Source of the DNA: Begonia masoniana
Taxonomy: Eukaryota; Streptophyta; Magnoliopsida; Cucurbitales; Begoniaceae
Direction: 5' to 3'
Length of the DNA stretch: 64,000 nt
Assembly: GCA_022432975.1 (NCBI GenBank)
Contig: CM039508.1
Coordinates: 26,609,999 to 26,673,998, forward strand
The position numbers and the translations under genes are program-made. Each line of letters opens with the position of its first letter. Positions within the stretch are counted from its first letter, which is position 1. Under the pieces are notes generated by a model. The model saw nothing but the letters and a program-made list of their open reading frames with translations, did no database searches and was not told the origin of the DNA. This document shows, in pieces, positions 19,044 through 31,410 of the stretch.

Positions 19044-21664
19044 TGTAATATCCGGTTTGTACGGACCTTTTATTATATTATTATTATATTGTTATTGGCA
19101 TTTTTGTAATTATGTCAAATCAGGTCCGATTTACGAAAAGAAAGCGTCATTACGATCCTAGCGATTAATTAGAATTTTAAGAAAATTCTGGGAATTTTCA
19201 GAATAGTGACGCTATATTCCGAGTAATTACTATTATCATAAAGTAAAAGACATTCTCGTAAAAATAGCAAACGAGGTCCAAATTGCGAACGGACAGTTTT
19301 GTTAAATCCCAAATAATTAGATGGACTTATTGGTAAAGTAAGGACGTATGGAGTAGTCGAATGGCTAGACGATTAACGAACCGAAGAACGAAATCAATAT
19401 AAAAATCAAAGAAGGGCAAAACGGTAAATTGTAAAATCAATTTTATAAATAACACAAATTCCCTCCTTTTCCCTCACTTCTCTCTTTTCTCTCTTTTCTC
19501 TCTGGAACTCACGAACAGAGAAGATTTCTTCTCTCGGCCGCCGGCGAGCTCCACCATTCCGACCTCCGTCCGACCTTCGTTTCTCCTCCGTCCTTCACGA
19601 TTTCTTCCTCTCTCGCTACCCTCGGTATGTAGCTTTAGTTTTCGAGTGTTTAATTCGAGTTTCGGTTCGATTTAGGGTTAGGGTTTCGATTAGGGTTTTC
19701 GTTAAAAATGCGATTTAGGCTTCGTAATTAATAGGTTAGCCGTGATTAGGTATATATTGAACGTATTGGACGTTATTGGACGAAGAAAATCAATTTGCGA
19801 AAAAGTTATAAATTGGTTAAATTTCAGGTTTTTAGAGAAAAACTCGTTATTTGAGAATTTGGATTATCGAGCTATAATTAACGTTCGAAATGCTTTAATT
19901 AGCTAAGTGAAGAATTTAGGATAATTCTTTAGTTAAAGTTTGAAATGTGGACGTTAATAGTTTAAATTGGTTTTAATTGCGAATGTCGTGTTTTTCTCAG
20001 ACACACGACTCCCGTGGACGAAGCTTGAGATCCAGCGCGCTCGAGGTAAGTTCTCGTGACTTGCTTGACCCAAAGGTCTACACCATACCTCGTCGTCGTA
20101 TCAAGGATCCTTGAGGGTTCCTTGTTTTACGTTGTTTAGGTTGGGTAGTTAGGTTAGTTGTTTATAGGTTATGTTATATTGTCTGCTGATATGAACTGTT
20201 TGTTTACTTTCCGCTGATATGAACTGTTCATGCATCACGTGTTTCAAAATGGCATAAAAAATGGGTTTCTGCACGAGTTTTCAATGAAATGAATAATGAA
20301 CGAAAATACGTAATCTGTATCTGAAAGGTCACGCGGGATGGGGCTCAGGCATGGCTGTAGGGTTTGTGAGCATGTACCCCCCCCCATCTAAGTGGAAAGT
20401 GGTAGTTCGACCGCGGAATGTATCCTTTCCATTTAGTGGGCTGATATCTCGGTGGCAATATGTATGAAATGACCTGATATGTCTGATATGCATATTTTCT
20501 GAACTTCATATGCACTGCACGCATGCATCTGCATTTACGTAGCTTACTGAGATTTCAATATCTCATATGTGTCTGTATGGTGTAGGAGATATTTTAGGAG
20601 ACATTGAGCCAGGTGAGGATGATATTCCTCCTCCTGACGTAGGAGCAGCTGATGGATGATGGCCGTTGGAGTGCGCTGAGCAGTCGAGGCGCGTTTTGAC
20701 CCGTGGTGGGTGTATGTAAAGGTTTTGGGGGTTCTTCATGATATTTTGGATTGATGACGAACTGTATAGAGCATATTTAGGTTGTTTGGATCTGGATAGG
20801 GGTTAGATAACGTTTTGGTAATTGTATGTAAAAATGTTTTGGTTTAAACAGTTATTTAAACGTTATAGAAATTCTGGAACTGTTTGGTTTAAATTAAGTG
20901 TTATGAACTATTTTTAGGTTGATACGGATAGCTCGGTTTTTAAGAGCTATCCACGCAGTTGGACTTCGTAAAGTCCGACGCGAGTCGATTGAGTTTAGAT
21001 TATGTTTTAATTGGTTGAGTTTAGGTTGTGAATTATGGTGATTGTTGGAGTGAAATAACAGAGATTTGCTCTCTGGAATTCAGGATTCCAGAGAGCTAAT
21101 TGAGGTAATGGTGAAGCAGGAAGGATTGAGGAAAATGGTTAAGTGTTGAAGGTTACTGAAGGAAATTGAACGAAGGAAAGTGGGATCGCTGCATAGCATG
21201 CAGCGATCGATCTCTGCTTTTCAGCAGAGATCGATCGCTGCCCTTGCTACATGCTGCAGCGATCGATCTCTGCTGAAAAGCAGAGATCAATCGCTGCATG
21301 CTGCATGCAGCGATCGATCTCTGTAAACTACAGAGATCGATCGCTTGCTACCTTTATGCATGCAGCGATCGATCTCTGTAGTTTACAGAGATCGATCGCC
21401 CCCCCCCCCCCCCTCCTTTTGGGCAACGAATTCCGATCTTGCCCTCCCTTCTTTTAATTGTTTTCTTTTAAGTGTTATTAAATATTTTAGTTTTAATTAT
21501 TTATTAAAGGTTTTGTTTTAAATGCTTTTAAAGTTCAGTTTTAATTCCGACTTCAGTTCTGATTTCAACTTCAGTTTTAGATTCCGCATAACGTTTTATT
21601 TAAAATGTAAAATAAAAATGAAAAATTAGTACGGGTAAATGGGTACAGTATTAGGGGTGTTACA
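19044..21664 (+). repeat. T1 3' LTR
   Basis: 2621 bp. Nearly identical to the 5' LTR; length differences lie mainly in C-homopolymers (near 20380 and 21400) and in one extra GCATGCT in the palindromic module. A cluster of changes sits at 20585-20605. Confidence 0.92.
21184..21400. repeat. Palindromic GATCGCTGC / CAGAGATC module (3' LTR)
   Basis: Counterpart of 13911-14120, a few bases longer, with several arms restored to perfect complementarity (GATCGATC where the 5' copy has GATCAATC). Confidence 0.85.
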
Positions 21665-21669
21665 CACCG

Positions 21670-22860
21670 AGAACTTAATCGAGTTAGAGACACTCCCCCT
21701 CCCGAACATACACACCATGAGGGTGAATCTAGCATGCAAGGTGGCATGCAAGGTCAAATCAATGCATTAACGGGCTTGGTTACTAACCTCACCCAACAAA
21801 TCAAGGACGTTTCCCTTGAAATGGCTCAATTTAAAGAACATATGACAAACCATCCCTGAAGAGAATCCCATGAACGAGATCCTTCACGAGAGACCTCCTC
21901 TAGAATTATACCCGAACGTCCTAGATGTCGAACCCCTTTTCAACAACCCTTAGAGGAAGAAGAATGGGCTGAGCCCCAAAGAAGGAGACCCCGTTATTAT
22001 GACTCGGAGGATGAGGATTGGGCGGGAGATAATAAAGAGCAATATCGCCCAAATTTTTGTTGAGACAACGACGACCTCCGTAACATTAAGATCACAATTC
22101 CCCCTTTTAATGGAACGTGTGACGGGCACACATTTTTAGATTGGGTTGATAAGGTCGAGAGAGTTTTTGAATGCCATGATTACTTCGAGAGAATAAAAAT
22201 ACAACTTGCCTCTCTTGAACTTACGGGCCACGCTGCACTATGGTGGTCCAACCTTAAGTCCCAAAGAATGAGAACACTAGGTTACCCCATTTCAACTTGA
22301 AATTCCCTGAAAGAACTAATGCACAAGAGGTTCGTCCCCCAACATTACAAACACGAACTCTTCCATTAACTCCACAACCTTAAGCAAAACAATCTCACGG
22401 TCGATGAGTACCTTACAGAATTTGAGACTCTCAATATGTGATGTGCTATTGATGAGATTGAGCAGCAACTCATCGTAAGGTTTATCTGTGGTTTGAACCA
22501 CGATATAGGAGATGCGGTAGAAATGCAACAATTGGAGACCATGGATCTGGTCATACGATTAGCCCTTACGGTGGAAAGGCAATTGAAGAGGAAGCGTAAG
22601 ACCGACTTTCCTAAGTTTCCACCAAGAAATCTAAACCCCGATAAGACCACCCCAAAGCATGACGAGAAGAGGCCCTTCAATCGTAATTGGCCTCCGAAAG
22701 GATCAAACATCACTCACAATCCCCCACCAACAAACAAAACCCAAGAAAACCAACCAAAAGGATCAAGAGCACGTGATGTCTAATGCTTTAATTGTCTAGG
22801 CAAGGGACACTATGCTAATGAATGCACTAACCGCCGTGTCATGGTCATTAAGGAATCAAC
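21670..22860 (+). pseudogene. gag: E1 gag, main part
   Basis: Resumes the frame broken at 11764 (RDTPPPEH, then MQGGMQGQINAL) and runs to a zinc knuckle CFNCLGKGHYANEC near 22789-22830. Matches the E3 gag at 41243. Stops replace Arg (TGA in the ESHERD region near 21859), a TGA near 22063, and CAA to TAA just before the zinc knuckle, with at least one frameshift near 22300-22380. Confidence 0.78.
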
Positions 22861-23711
22861 GGGTGAATGAGAGAGTGAGGAAGACGAAGGACAGTATAAT
22901 AAGGTCGAAGAAGAAGAAGTATTAGGAGAAAGTGACCAAGAAGACGATGAATGCACGGCTCAAGAAGGACCCCTGTTACTGGTTATAAGGCGAGCTTTAA
23001 TATCCAAGAATGTGAATGAAGACTGTCAATGTGAGAATCTCTTCCACAATCGCTGTGCAGTCAAGGACAAGGTTTGCTCGTTAATAATTGATGGAGGAAG
23101 TTGCATCAATGCGGCCTCCCAAGACATGGTCAGTAAGTTAGGGTTGGAAACCACTAACCACCCTACACCATATAAGCTGAAATGGTTGGACGATAGAAAT
23201 GACCACGTGATAGCTAAGCAAGTAACCGTAGACTTCACCATAGGAAAATATAATGACTAAGTTCTTTGCGACGTTGTCCCAATGGATGCCAACCATATTC
23301 TATTAGGACGACCATGTCATTACGATCGAAGAGTACACTACGATGGATTCCTCAACCGCTTCACTTTTAATTTTGGAAGAAGAAATATCAATTTATTTCC
23401 TATGTCGTCCGAAAAGTGGCTCGTGATGAAGCTACACGAAAAGAAGGAAAATCTTCTCTCATTGAAACGTGGATTGATGTCAATCAAAGAGCAAGAAACC
23501 TCTCTTATCAAGTGGCATATTAATCCCTTATATGACGAAGAGATGCCGTATCAATTGGAAGACGCATCATTATGGCATCAAGAGATAAGGAAGATTAGTG
23601 AGGAAAGTATTTTTGGACTAGGTAGTATGATTGTTGCTCCCTTCCTTTCCTTCCCGAATCTTGAGAAAATTTCCTTACAATCTCATCTAATTTGGAAGAA
23701 GTTAGCCTATG
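22861..23711 (+). pseudogene. E1 protease region and start of region X
   Basis: An acidic linker is followed by an aspartic protease-like domain with IIDGGSCINAAS near 23086 and GRP near 23310. It continues past the protease into region X (EDASLWHQE, then ESIFGLGS), which matches the E2 ORF and not reverse transcriptase. A TAA at about 23258 and a frameshift near 23420 break it. S2 is inserted after 23711. Confidence 0.75.
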
Positions 23712-24674
23712 TGATATTCCCCGGGGTCCAATGACCTTGCCATAATGTGCCTATGGTCCGAACCGTTAAAACACAAGTCAAGGTATATATTTATTTTATC
23801 TATCTAATTGACTTGTAAAATTTTGTAGGTAAATTGTCCTTTCGAAGCTTGGAATGAAGAAGGAATTTGTTTTCCTTAAAATTCAACTTTTGTAACCAAG
23901 CTTTCATTTTATTTTATTTGTAATTTAAAACCCTCATTTTTGGGAAAACTCATAAGCGTAATATTTATCTAGATTATATAATCGATAATGCCTTAGGAAA
24001 ATGGAAGATTAAAGCGAGATCGCAAGTGGAGCTACCACGTCATCAGTAAGAGCTACGTCAGCAGCTAATGAGGACAAGTGGGAAGCCACATCAGCATATG
24101 GACACATCAGCAAGAGCTGCTGCCACTCATCCACGTGAGAAGCATGCTGAACCGCTGCACGCCATTCAGCCGAGAGACCAAGACCGGTTATATCCTTCTT
24201 TATGCCTCAGCCAATTCACGCCAACGGCTACATCCTTCTTCGCCAACGGTCATCTGCTAGTCGCCTTCCATCGCCCTCGCCAGAAGTCTCGATCTTCTTT
24301 TCGATGTATTTAGCTTCCACAGTAACCCTGTATTAGTAGATTTGAATTTTTGGAAATACAAAAGAGTTTTTCTTCCTTGTCAGAGTGACCTCCGTGAGCG
24401 AGAGAGAGAGCCCCTCTCTGGTTTCACCGGTGCGCAGCACCAGGGGTGAACCATTGTATTGTGCCCTGAGCTCTCGGTTGCTAGGGGTATTCTTAGCCCA
24501 TTTTCACTCCTCTCTGTCAAAGAGCGGAAACTGAATATGAGCGAGAACCGAGTGCCCTTCGCTGGCACCTCCTTCGGCAACATTGGAGTTCTTCTCCCAA
24601 ACGCTCAAGCGTTGGGACAGTTGCGGGCCTTCCTTCATTTCATCTTCCATTTTCGCATATTTCTGCACAGCACC

Positions 24675-27250
24675 TGTAACACCCCTAATACTGTACCTAT
24701 TTACCCGTACAAATTTTTCATTTTATACTTTTTACTTTTCTATGCTTTAAATAAAAACTTAATGCGGAATCTAAACTGAAGTTGAAATCAGAACTGAAAT
24801 CGGAATTAAAACTAAACATTTAATGAAACTTAAAATAAAACAATCAAAAGAAGGGAGGGCAGAATCGGAATTCTGCCCTCGTGAATGGGGCAGCGCACGG
24901 TCGCTGCCCTATGCAGCGACCAGGCGCTGGTCGCTGCATTGTGTGCAGCGACCAGTCGCTGCACAGTGTGCAGCGACTTCGCTGCACACAGCAGCGACTT
25001 CGCTCTCTGGAAATTTTTGAGATTTCCAGAGAGCAACCAACCTTTTTACTCTAACATTTTCGCCTCTCTGGAACGTGATTTCAGAGAGCAGAATTCAACA
25101 TTTTCCCTCTATCCTTCCTGCTTCACCATTTCCTCAATTAGCTCTCTGGAATCCTGAATTCCAGAGAGCAAATTTCTGTTACTTCACGCCAAGGATCACC
25201 ACAATTCACAACCTAAACTCAACCAATTAATGCATAATCTAAACTCAATCGACTCGTGTCAGACTTTACGAAGTCCAACTGCGTGGATAGCTCTAAAAAC
25301 CAAGCTATCCGTATCAACCTAAAAAAAATTCATAACACTTAATTTAAACAACCAAACAGTTCCAGAATTTCTATAACGTTTAAATAACGGTTCTAAACCA
25401 AAACATTTTATAACGTTCATCAACAGTTTAAACCAAAACGTTTTACATACAATTACCAAAACGTTATCTAACCCCTATCCAGATCCAAACAACTTAAATA
25501 TTCTATACAATTATCAGATCAAAACATCCCAAAATAACCCCAGAGTCCATACATACATCCCCACGGGTCATATCGCGCCTCGACTACTCAGCGCACTCCC
25601 ACGACCATCATCCATCAACTGTCCCGACATCAGGAGGAGGGACGTCGTCCTCACCTGGATCTACGTCACCTAGCAGATCACCTACACCATACAGATACAT
25701 ATGAGATATTGAAATCTCAGTAAGCTACGTAAATGCAGATGCATGCGTGCGTATGCCATTCAGAAATCATGCTCAGATTCAGATTACAGATATAGAATTA
25801 CAGATTACAGATTCATTACGTCACAGACAGACAGAATTGTCACCGAAACCTCTACCCACTAAGCGGAGAGGGCCCATCCAGCGGTCGGACTACCCTTTCC
25901 ACCTAGAGAGGGGGGGTACACGCTTGCAACACGCACAGCCGTGCCTGAGCCCCATCCCGCGTGACCAGATACAGACAGATTACGTTTATTCATTCAGATT
26001 TCGTTACAGATTTCATTTCAGATATACGTTCCTTTTCTTAAAAACACGTGCAGAAATTCCTTTTCATGACTTTCGAAAACCGTGATGCATGAACAGTTCA
26101 TATCAGCGGAAAGTAAACAAACAACATACATATTAATTAGACAATACAACATAACCTAGCTACCCAACCTAAACAACGTAAAACACGGAACCATCAAGGA
26201 TCCTTGATACGACGACGAGGTATGGTGTAGACCTTTTGGTCAAGCAAGTCACGAGAACTTACCTTGAGCGCGCTGGATCTCAAACTTCGTCCACGGGAGT
26301 CGTGTCTGAGACAAAACACGATATTTGTCGTTAAAACCAATTTAAACGATTAAATGTCCAAACTAATAAAATCCTTAATTTAACAAATCGAAGCTTTTAA
26401 ACAACTACACAACGCTCGATAAATCTGGAAATCCATATTACGAGTTATTTCCGAAAACCCGAAAATTCTATAATTTATACTTTTTTACAAATTGGTTTAT
26501 CTTCGTCCAATAACGTCCAATACGTTCGATATATACTTAATCAAGGCTAACCTATTAATTACGAACCCTAATTCGCGTTTTTCGTCGAAACCCTAATTGA
26601 AACCCTAACCCTAAATCGAACCGAAAACTCGAAATAAACGCTCAGAGATTGGGGCTACATACCGAGGGTAGCGAGAGGAGAAGAAATGACGAGGAACGGA
26701 GGAAAAACGGAGGAGAACGGAGGTCGGATTCGTCGGAAACCCTCGGCTGGCAGAGAGAGATCGTGAGGGAGGGAGTCTCTGGAAATCGATTTCAGTTAAT
26801 GAAATCGATTAAGGCTTTTTGCCTTATTTAAATAATAACAATTAAATGCTCAAATGACGATTTTGCCCTTCTTTAGTTTTTATATTGATTTCGTCTTTCG
26901 GTTCGTTAATCGTCCAACTATTCAGATTCTCGAAAGTTCCATATTTTGCCAATAACTTTTATTCATTGCCAGGGATTTATTAAAACTGTCCGTTCGCGAT
27001 TCGGACCTCGTTTCCTATTTTTACGAGAACGTCTTTTACACAACAAAAGGTGTATTTACTCGGAATATAGTGTTTGATCTCCGAAAATTCCCATAAATTC
27101 TTTAAAATTCTTATTATTCGTTAGAATCGTAATGACGCTTTCTTTTTGTAAAACGGACCTGATTTGACATATTTACCGAAAATGCCATTAAATAATGAAA
27201 TAATAATATAACATAATATATCCAAAAATCCGTACAAGCCGGATATTACA
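24675..27250 (-). mobile_element. Solo LTR S3 (T-lineage), antisense, inside S2
   Basis: 2576 bp. Plus strand begins TGTAACACCCCTAATACTG and ends GCCGGATATTACA, the reverse complement of a T1-type LTR. Perfect TSD GCACC (24670-24674 and 27251-27255). It keeps the intron-like splice neighbourhoods (CGAGAACTTACCTTGAGC near 26250) and a diverged palindromic module at 24889-25013. Confidence 0.9.
24889..25013. repeat. Palindromic GCAGCGACC / GGTCGCTGC module in S3
   Basis: At the same LTR position as the T1 module (next to the GGGCAGAAT and CTCTCTGGAA landmarks) but with a different core: inverted repeats of GCAGCGACCAG and CTGGTCGCTGC. Confidence 0.8.
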
Positions 27251-27419
27251 GCACCCACATCACGAAATCAATATTACGCCATCTTTCGTGATACGCCAAA
27301 TCGCCTCTGTTTTCGTCAAATTTTTGCCACTATTTTCATGCATTTTTTTCTTCTTCTCTTTTGGCTTCTGCAAATATGAGTTTGATTGTCATTATGGCAC
27401 CCCGATTCCCATCACTATG

Positions 27420-27614
27420 ACCTTGAGTCTACCTATTGCCTTCCTACATTCCTTCTAAGAGCCATACAAATAAATAAGAATTTTACTCCCTTTGTGATCA
27501 ACAAACGTCCTATCTTACAATTGGGAGAATTACCAAAACGATTGACCCCACCATGTGACTATCATAAATTTTACCATCGTACGAGGGATAAGGTTCAATT
27601 AAATGGAATACTTA
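27420..27614 (+). pseudogene. E1 region X, middle fragment
   Basis: Continues directly from 23711 once S2 and its TSD are removed. Reads STYCLPTFL, then LPKRLTPPCDYHKFYHRTR, matching residues of the E2 ORF. A TAA lies near the start. Function unknown. Confidence 0.75.
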
Positions 27615-28455
27615 TGATGTGCCACTAAGGCCCATAGCTAGATCACAAACCGAGGCCCATGAAATACTTAGCATTTTAACTAATGAAAATTATTTTTCTT
27701 CATTGCAAGAAGTGGATGATCGTGATGGAAGCCTCACTTGGAGTGCTTGGAGGAATCTTCTACTCGGCCCATGAGAATTTGTCTTCCCGGCCCAATAAAT
27801 TATGTAATTTGATTTTTTGAACTTATTTGGCATACATTAGCCTTTTTGTTTGAATTATTATATTTGCATCATGCATTAGATTGTGTGGTTAGGGTTAGAT
27901 GTATTTTGGTAGATTATGGGTTGAAGACTTATTCAACAAAGGAGAAACACATCAACAAAATAGAGCTCAAAGAAAGCCTTGGCCCAAAGAAGAGCCCACT
28001 TTTAAGGTATGGATTTTATAGGTACAAGAGTTAGTGTCAACATGGACCAAAGAGATGACACAACCTCCACCATTGATCAAGTTTTGGCTCGGCCACAATC
28101 TTCCTCGTCCATTCTAGCGTGCACGGGCAAGGAGAAGGGCACCGGGCAGGCGCGCACAAATAGCAACATGAGGCGAGGGCAGCACGCAACGGATCGCTGA
28201 GCTGGCGCGCGCACGGATGCTAATTCGGGCCACTGGATTGGTGCGCGCTGGAGCTCGCCTTGGCAATCGGATTGGCGCGCCCCGGATCACTGATGTGGCG
28301 CGCTGCTGGGCTTCAGATGGCGTGCGCGGCAGCATCTGATTGGCCGAGCGCGGGCGCACGCGGATCCCCCTTCATGGCCGCTGATCATTTTTGCATCCAA
28401 TGGCCATAAATTCTTCTTCAAGTCATGCAAAAACCCTAATCCACCTTAGGTTGCC

Positions 28456-28463
28456 TATAAATG
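28456..28463 (+). promoter_or_regulatory. TATA box of E2 5' LTR
   Basis: TATAAATG, about 90 bp downstream of the GCGC-rich stretch. The same context is at about 33644 (3' LTR) and 44890 (E3); E1, with TATTTAAG, has it at 35597. Confidence 0.55.
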
Positions 28464-29133
28464 CATAACATTGGTGCATGTATGAAAAACTTTTTCTCAT
28501 TTATAAAATTTCTATTTCCCTAACTCCGTGTTAGAAGCCCTTCGGGTGTTTTTCCTCGATTCTTGAATTGAGTGGAGAGGTCCTCCCTTATTCCCCTAGC
28601 CCTCTTGTTGCTAGGTGAATTCGTAATCTTCCCTCACCCTTTTCTCTTGAGCTTTGGGTTTGAGGATGAAAAACCTAGGCCTACGGTTGTCATTTTTCTC
28701 TCGAAAAACGTGCACCCAAGAGCTCAAACGTGAGATAGCTCCTCAGGTCCGTCAAGGATGTTTCCACCTTTAACATTTCCATCACATTTTCACACACACA
28801 TCACCTTTATTTTCGGCCAACACTTATCACACACACTTCACCTTATTTCCTTGCATTTTATTTTCCTCCATTGTTACTCTTTCTCCACAGATTGCACACT
28901 ACCAACACCTTCATCTTCTTCTATTTTCTTTTGTATTTTATGCTCTCCTAATGCACACAAATCTCAGCCATATTTCGCACACATCCACCTTGCTTAATCG
29001 ATAGCATTTTCTTCTCCCTTTCTATATTTTCTTCTCCCTTTCTATATTTTCTTCTCGGCTTTGTTCACACCACACACCCGAGCACACCTTTAATATTTTG
29101 TGGGTCACACAGCCCCTTTTCTAAGGGACCCCA

Positions 29134-30655
29134 TGACACAAAATTCCTTAGAAAAGGGTTGTGTTCAAACCCACAAAATATTCAAGAAAAGTGCTCGGTT
29201 GTGTTGTAGTGAAAATGACCGAAAATGAGATGAAATAACATGGAAATAAATGCAAGAAAAATGAGGTGATGGTGTGTGAATGATATATGGCCAAAAATAG
29301 TGGAGAAGAGAGGGATGATATGCAATAAAAATAGAAGAAATAAGGGTGTGAAAATGTGTGTGAAAAGGTGAAGAAATGGAGATGGAGATGAAGGAAAATA
29401 AATGCAAGAAAATAAAGGGTGAGGTGTGTGGGAAGTGTGGCCGAAAATAAAAGGTGTTGGTGTGTGAAATGTGATGACAATAAAATAAAGGAAAATACCC
29501 TTGGCGGACTCGTAGAGCGATCTTACGGTTTAAGCTCTCGAGTGAACGATTTTCCTAGAGGAAAAACGACCACCGTAGACTGGGATTTTCGTCCTCAATT
29601 CCAACTCCCAATGGAGAAGGCGAGGGAATGAGTAAAAATTAACTTAGCAACCCAAGCTAAGTTAATAATGGAGGGCTACTCCACTTAGTTCAAAGAACCA
29701 AGGAAAAACACCTAAGGCTAACCACCTTGGAGTAGAGAAATAGAAATTTTATAAATGAGCAAAAGTTCCAAAACATTCACCAATGCCATGCTTTTATAGA
29801 GTCCTAGGGTGGATTAGGGTTTGGCAAGGATTGAAGAGAAGATTTGATCCCTTAGATGGAGATGTAATCGGCGACCCAAAATGGAGATCAGCGCACGCCC
29901 AAGCGAACGGCCCAGATGCTACCAGCGCGCGCCATCAACGGCGCTGATGGCTATCCAGATGTGCACCCACGAGCGAATCAGGCGCGGCCACGGTAGGCAC
30001 CCATGTAGTGGTCCAGAGCAGCGTTCCATGCGCGCCTACGATCAACGGTCAGGAGCGGTCCATGCGCGCAATTCGTGGCTCCAGCGTGCGCCTCATCTAT
30101 TGGTTGGTTGCTGCCCGCGCGCACGCCTGCCCGTGCTTGTTGCTACCCGCGCGCGCCCAGATCGACGACTCAGCTTGTGTCCCGCGCCAATTTGATCAAG
30201 GGGATATTTTGCCACGTCATCGAGCCATGCTTCCACCCACATTTGTACCTGCCTTTTCTTACCTTTAAATGTGGGCTCTTCTTTGGGCTAAGGTTTCCTT
30301 TGGGCTTGATTTGTTGAGGCTCTTTCCTTGGGTTGAATAATTGGTTGATTTTTCTTCAACCTATAATCCACCAACATACATCTAACCCTAACCACACAAT
30401 CTAATGCATGCAATGCAATTATAAAATCTATACAATAAAGGTGAATGTATGCCAAATAAGTTAGAAAATAAAATTACAAATTAATGGGCCGGGAAGACAA
30501 ATACCCATGGGCCGAATGATGAATCCTCCAAGTGCTCCTTATACATTCCTTCCATAAATTATACCTACAAAAGAAAAACACGTAATAAATAGGAAGATGA
30601 TTTAAAGTTTGGGACCTTACTAATTTTCCTTTTAATTGCAACCCGTGGCACGTCA
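29134..30655 (-). mobile_element. Solo LTR S4 (E-lineage), antisense, inside E2 5' LTR
   Basis: 1522 bp. Plus strand begins TGACACAAAATTCC and ends GTGGCACGTCA. Flanks are CCCCA (29129-29133) and CCCCG (30656-30660), a TSD with one transition. Reverse complement of an E-type LTR, including the GCGC-rich stretch (29880-30180) and the U5 inverted repeat TTTTCCTAGAGGAAAA near 29550. It sits 5 bp from the end of the sense LTR, forming a head-to-head LTR pair. Confidence 0.85.
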
Positions 30656-30667
30656 CCCCGTGTCAAG

Positions 30668-30679
30668 TGGTATCAGAGC
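30668..30679 (+). other. E2 primer binding site (tRNA-Met)
   Basis: TGGTATCAGAGC, 2 bases after the LTR end at 30665. Confidence 0.88.
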
Positions 30680-31142
30680 ACGAGGTGCTTCCCACATGCC
30701 TTTTAATTGTTTTTGGCGTTAGCCAAAAGTTGACACAAAACCGGGAAAGCCGCTCTTACTTTCTAGCATACATTTTGAATCTATTTTGTGCTATTTTTGT
30801 GCTATGAATATCTTAATATTTGCTACTACTTTTCTTGGTATTTAATAGCATGAAACTTGTGATAAAATTGGCTTGCATTATGGCATTAACATCGACAAGG
30901 TAGTCATACTTTTCTCCTCGGCTATTCTTGCATTTGTTCTAGGTTTATGTCTATTTTTACGTCGGTTTTTGTTAGTTCTTAGCTTCGGTTTCTATAGCAT
31001 ATTATATTATATGTTGAACCATGATTTTCCTCTAAAATATGCCAACAACATAATATAAAATCTGGTCATATTAGTGCTTACAAAAATTGGCTATAATGAA
31101 TATATGAAAATCGGATAGCATGTGATAATTCTAACAAATTTA
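30680..31142 (+). other. E2 leader, shortened
   Basis: Begins like the other E leaders (CACATGCCTTTTAATTG, then AGCCAAAAGTTGACACAAAACC) but breaks off near 31140 and joins the 3' third of gag, so the rest of the leader and most of gag are deleted. No ORF of note. Confidence 0.7.
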
Positions 31143-31410
31143 CGGTGGAAAGGCAATTAAAGCGGAAACGTAAGACCAACTTCCCTAACAAATTTCCACC
31201 ACAAAATTTCAATAACGACAAAACCACTCCAAAGCACGAAGACAGGCCTTCAATCGTAATTGGCCTCCAAAAGGACCAATCGCCACTCACAATCCCCCAC
31301 CAATACACAAAACCCAAGAAAATCTACCAAAAGGACCAAGAGCATGTGATGTCCAATGCTTTAAATGTCTAGGCAAGGGACATTATACTAACGAATGCAC
31401 TAACCGCTGT
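31143..31410 (+). pseudogene. gag: E2 gag, C-terminal remnant with zinc knuckle
   Basis: Matches E1 gag from ACGGTGGAAAGGCAATT on. The zinc knuckle CFKCLGKGHYTNEC (near 31351-31392) is in frame with the following ORF; upstream of it a frameshift separates the basic gag tail. The first two thirds of gag are missing. Confidence 0.75.

Larger units (their letters stand above)
11765..21664 (+). mobile_element. T1: full-length chromovirus-type Ty3/gypsy element (Tekay/Del-like)
   Basis: 9900 bp with perfect 5-bp TSD CACCG (11760-11764 and 21665-21669), LTRs of 2611 and 2621 bp beginning TGTAATATCC and ending GGTGTTACA, PBS TGGTATCAGAGC, gag-pol, and PPT AAGGAGGGGAGAA. The LTRs differ by few substitutions (about 1% by eye), so insertion is recent compared with E1. 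Domain order PR-RT-RNase H-integrase and a C-terminal chromodomain-like tail place it among chromoviruses; the Tekay/Del assignment is a family-level judgement. Not autonomous as it stands, because of stops and a frameshift in gag-pol. Confidence 0.93.
23712..27414 (+). mobile_element. Solo LTR S2 (E-lineage relative), interrupted by S3
   Basis: Begins TGATATTCCCC, ends TTCCCATCA, with perfect TSD CTATG (23707-23711 and 27415-27419). Without S3 it is about 1.12 kb. From about 23745 it aligns with the start of S1 (AATGTGCCTATG, then CAAGTCAAGGTA). A possible promoter box is near 24305 (TGTATTTAG). No coding or PBS, so it is a solo LTR. Confidence 0.82.
27615..30665 (+). repeat. E2 5' LTR (interrupted by S4)
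   Basis: LTR sequence 27615-29133 plus TGTCA at 30661-30665 on the far side of S4; about 1524 bp in all. Begins TGATGTGCC. It carries a coding-like start (GPxEFVFPAQ region near 27770, here with stops), a GCGC-rich stretch 28105-28370, a TATA box, and two copies of a 22-bp sequence (CTTCTCCCTTTCTATATTTT) at about 29010-29055. Confidence 0.88.

Noticed and set aside
24823..26831. Small ORFs in S3 (for example 24885-25157, 25747-26085)
   Set aside because: They lie antisense to the LTR and run through the palindromic module and AT-rich DNA; no conservation with S5.
29129..29138. TSD ACCCC for S4
   Set aside because: A perfect ACCCC pair exists but would give an element starting with A and ending with C; the TG...CA boundary with CCCCA/CCCCG fits LTR rules better.
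28009..30317. Ala/Arg-rich ORFs in the GCGC-rich LTR stretches
   Set aside because: High GC removes stop codons by chance; the sequences differ between LTRs in every frame.
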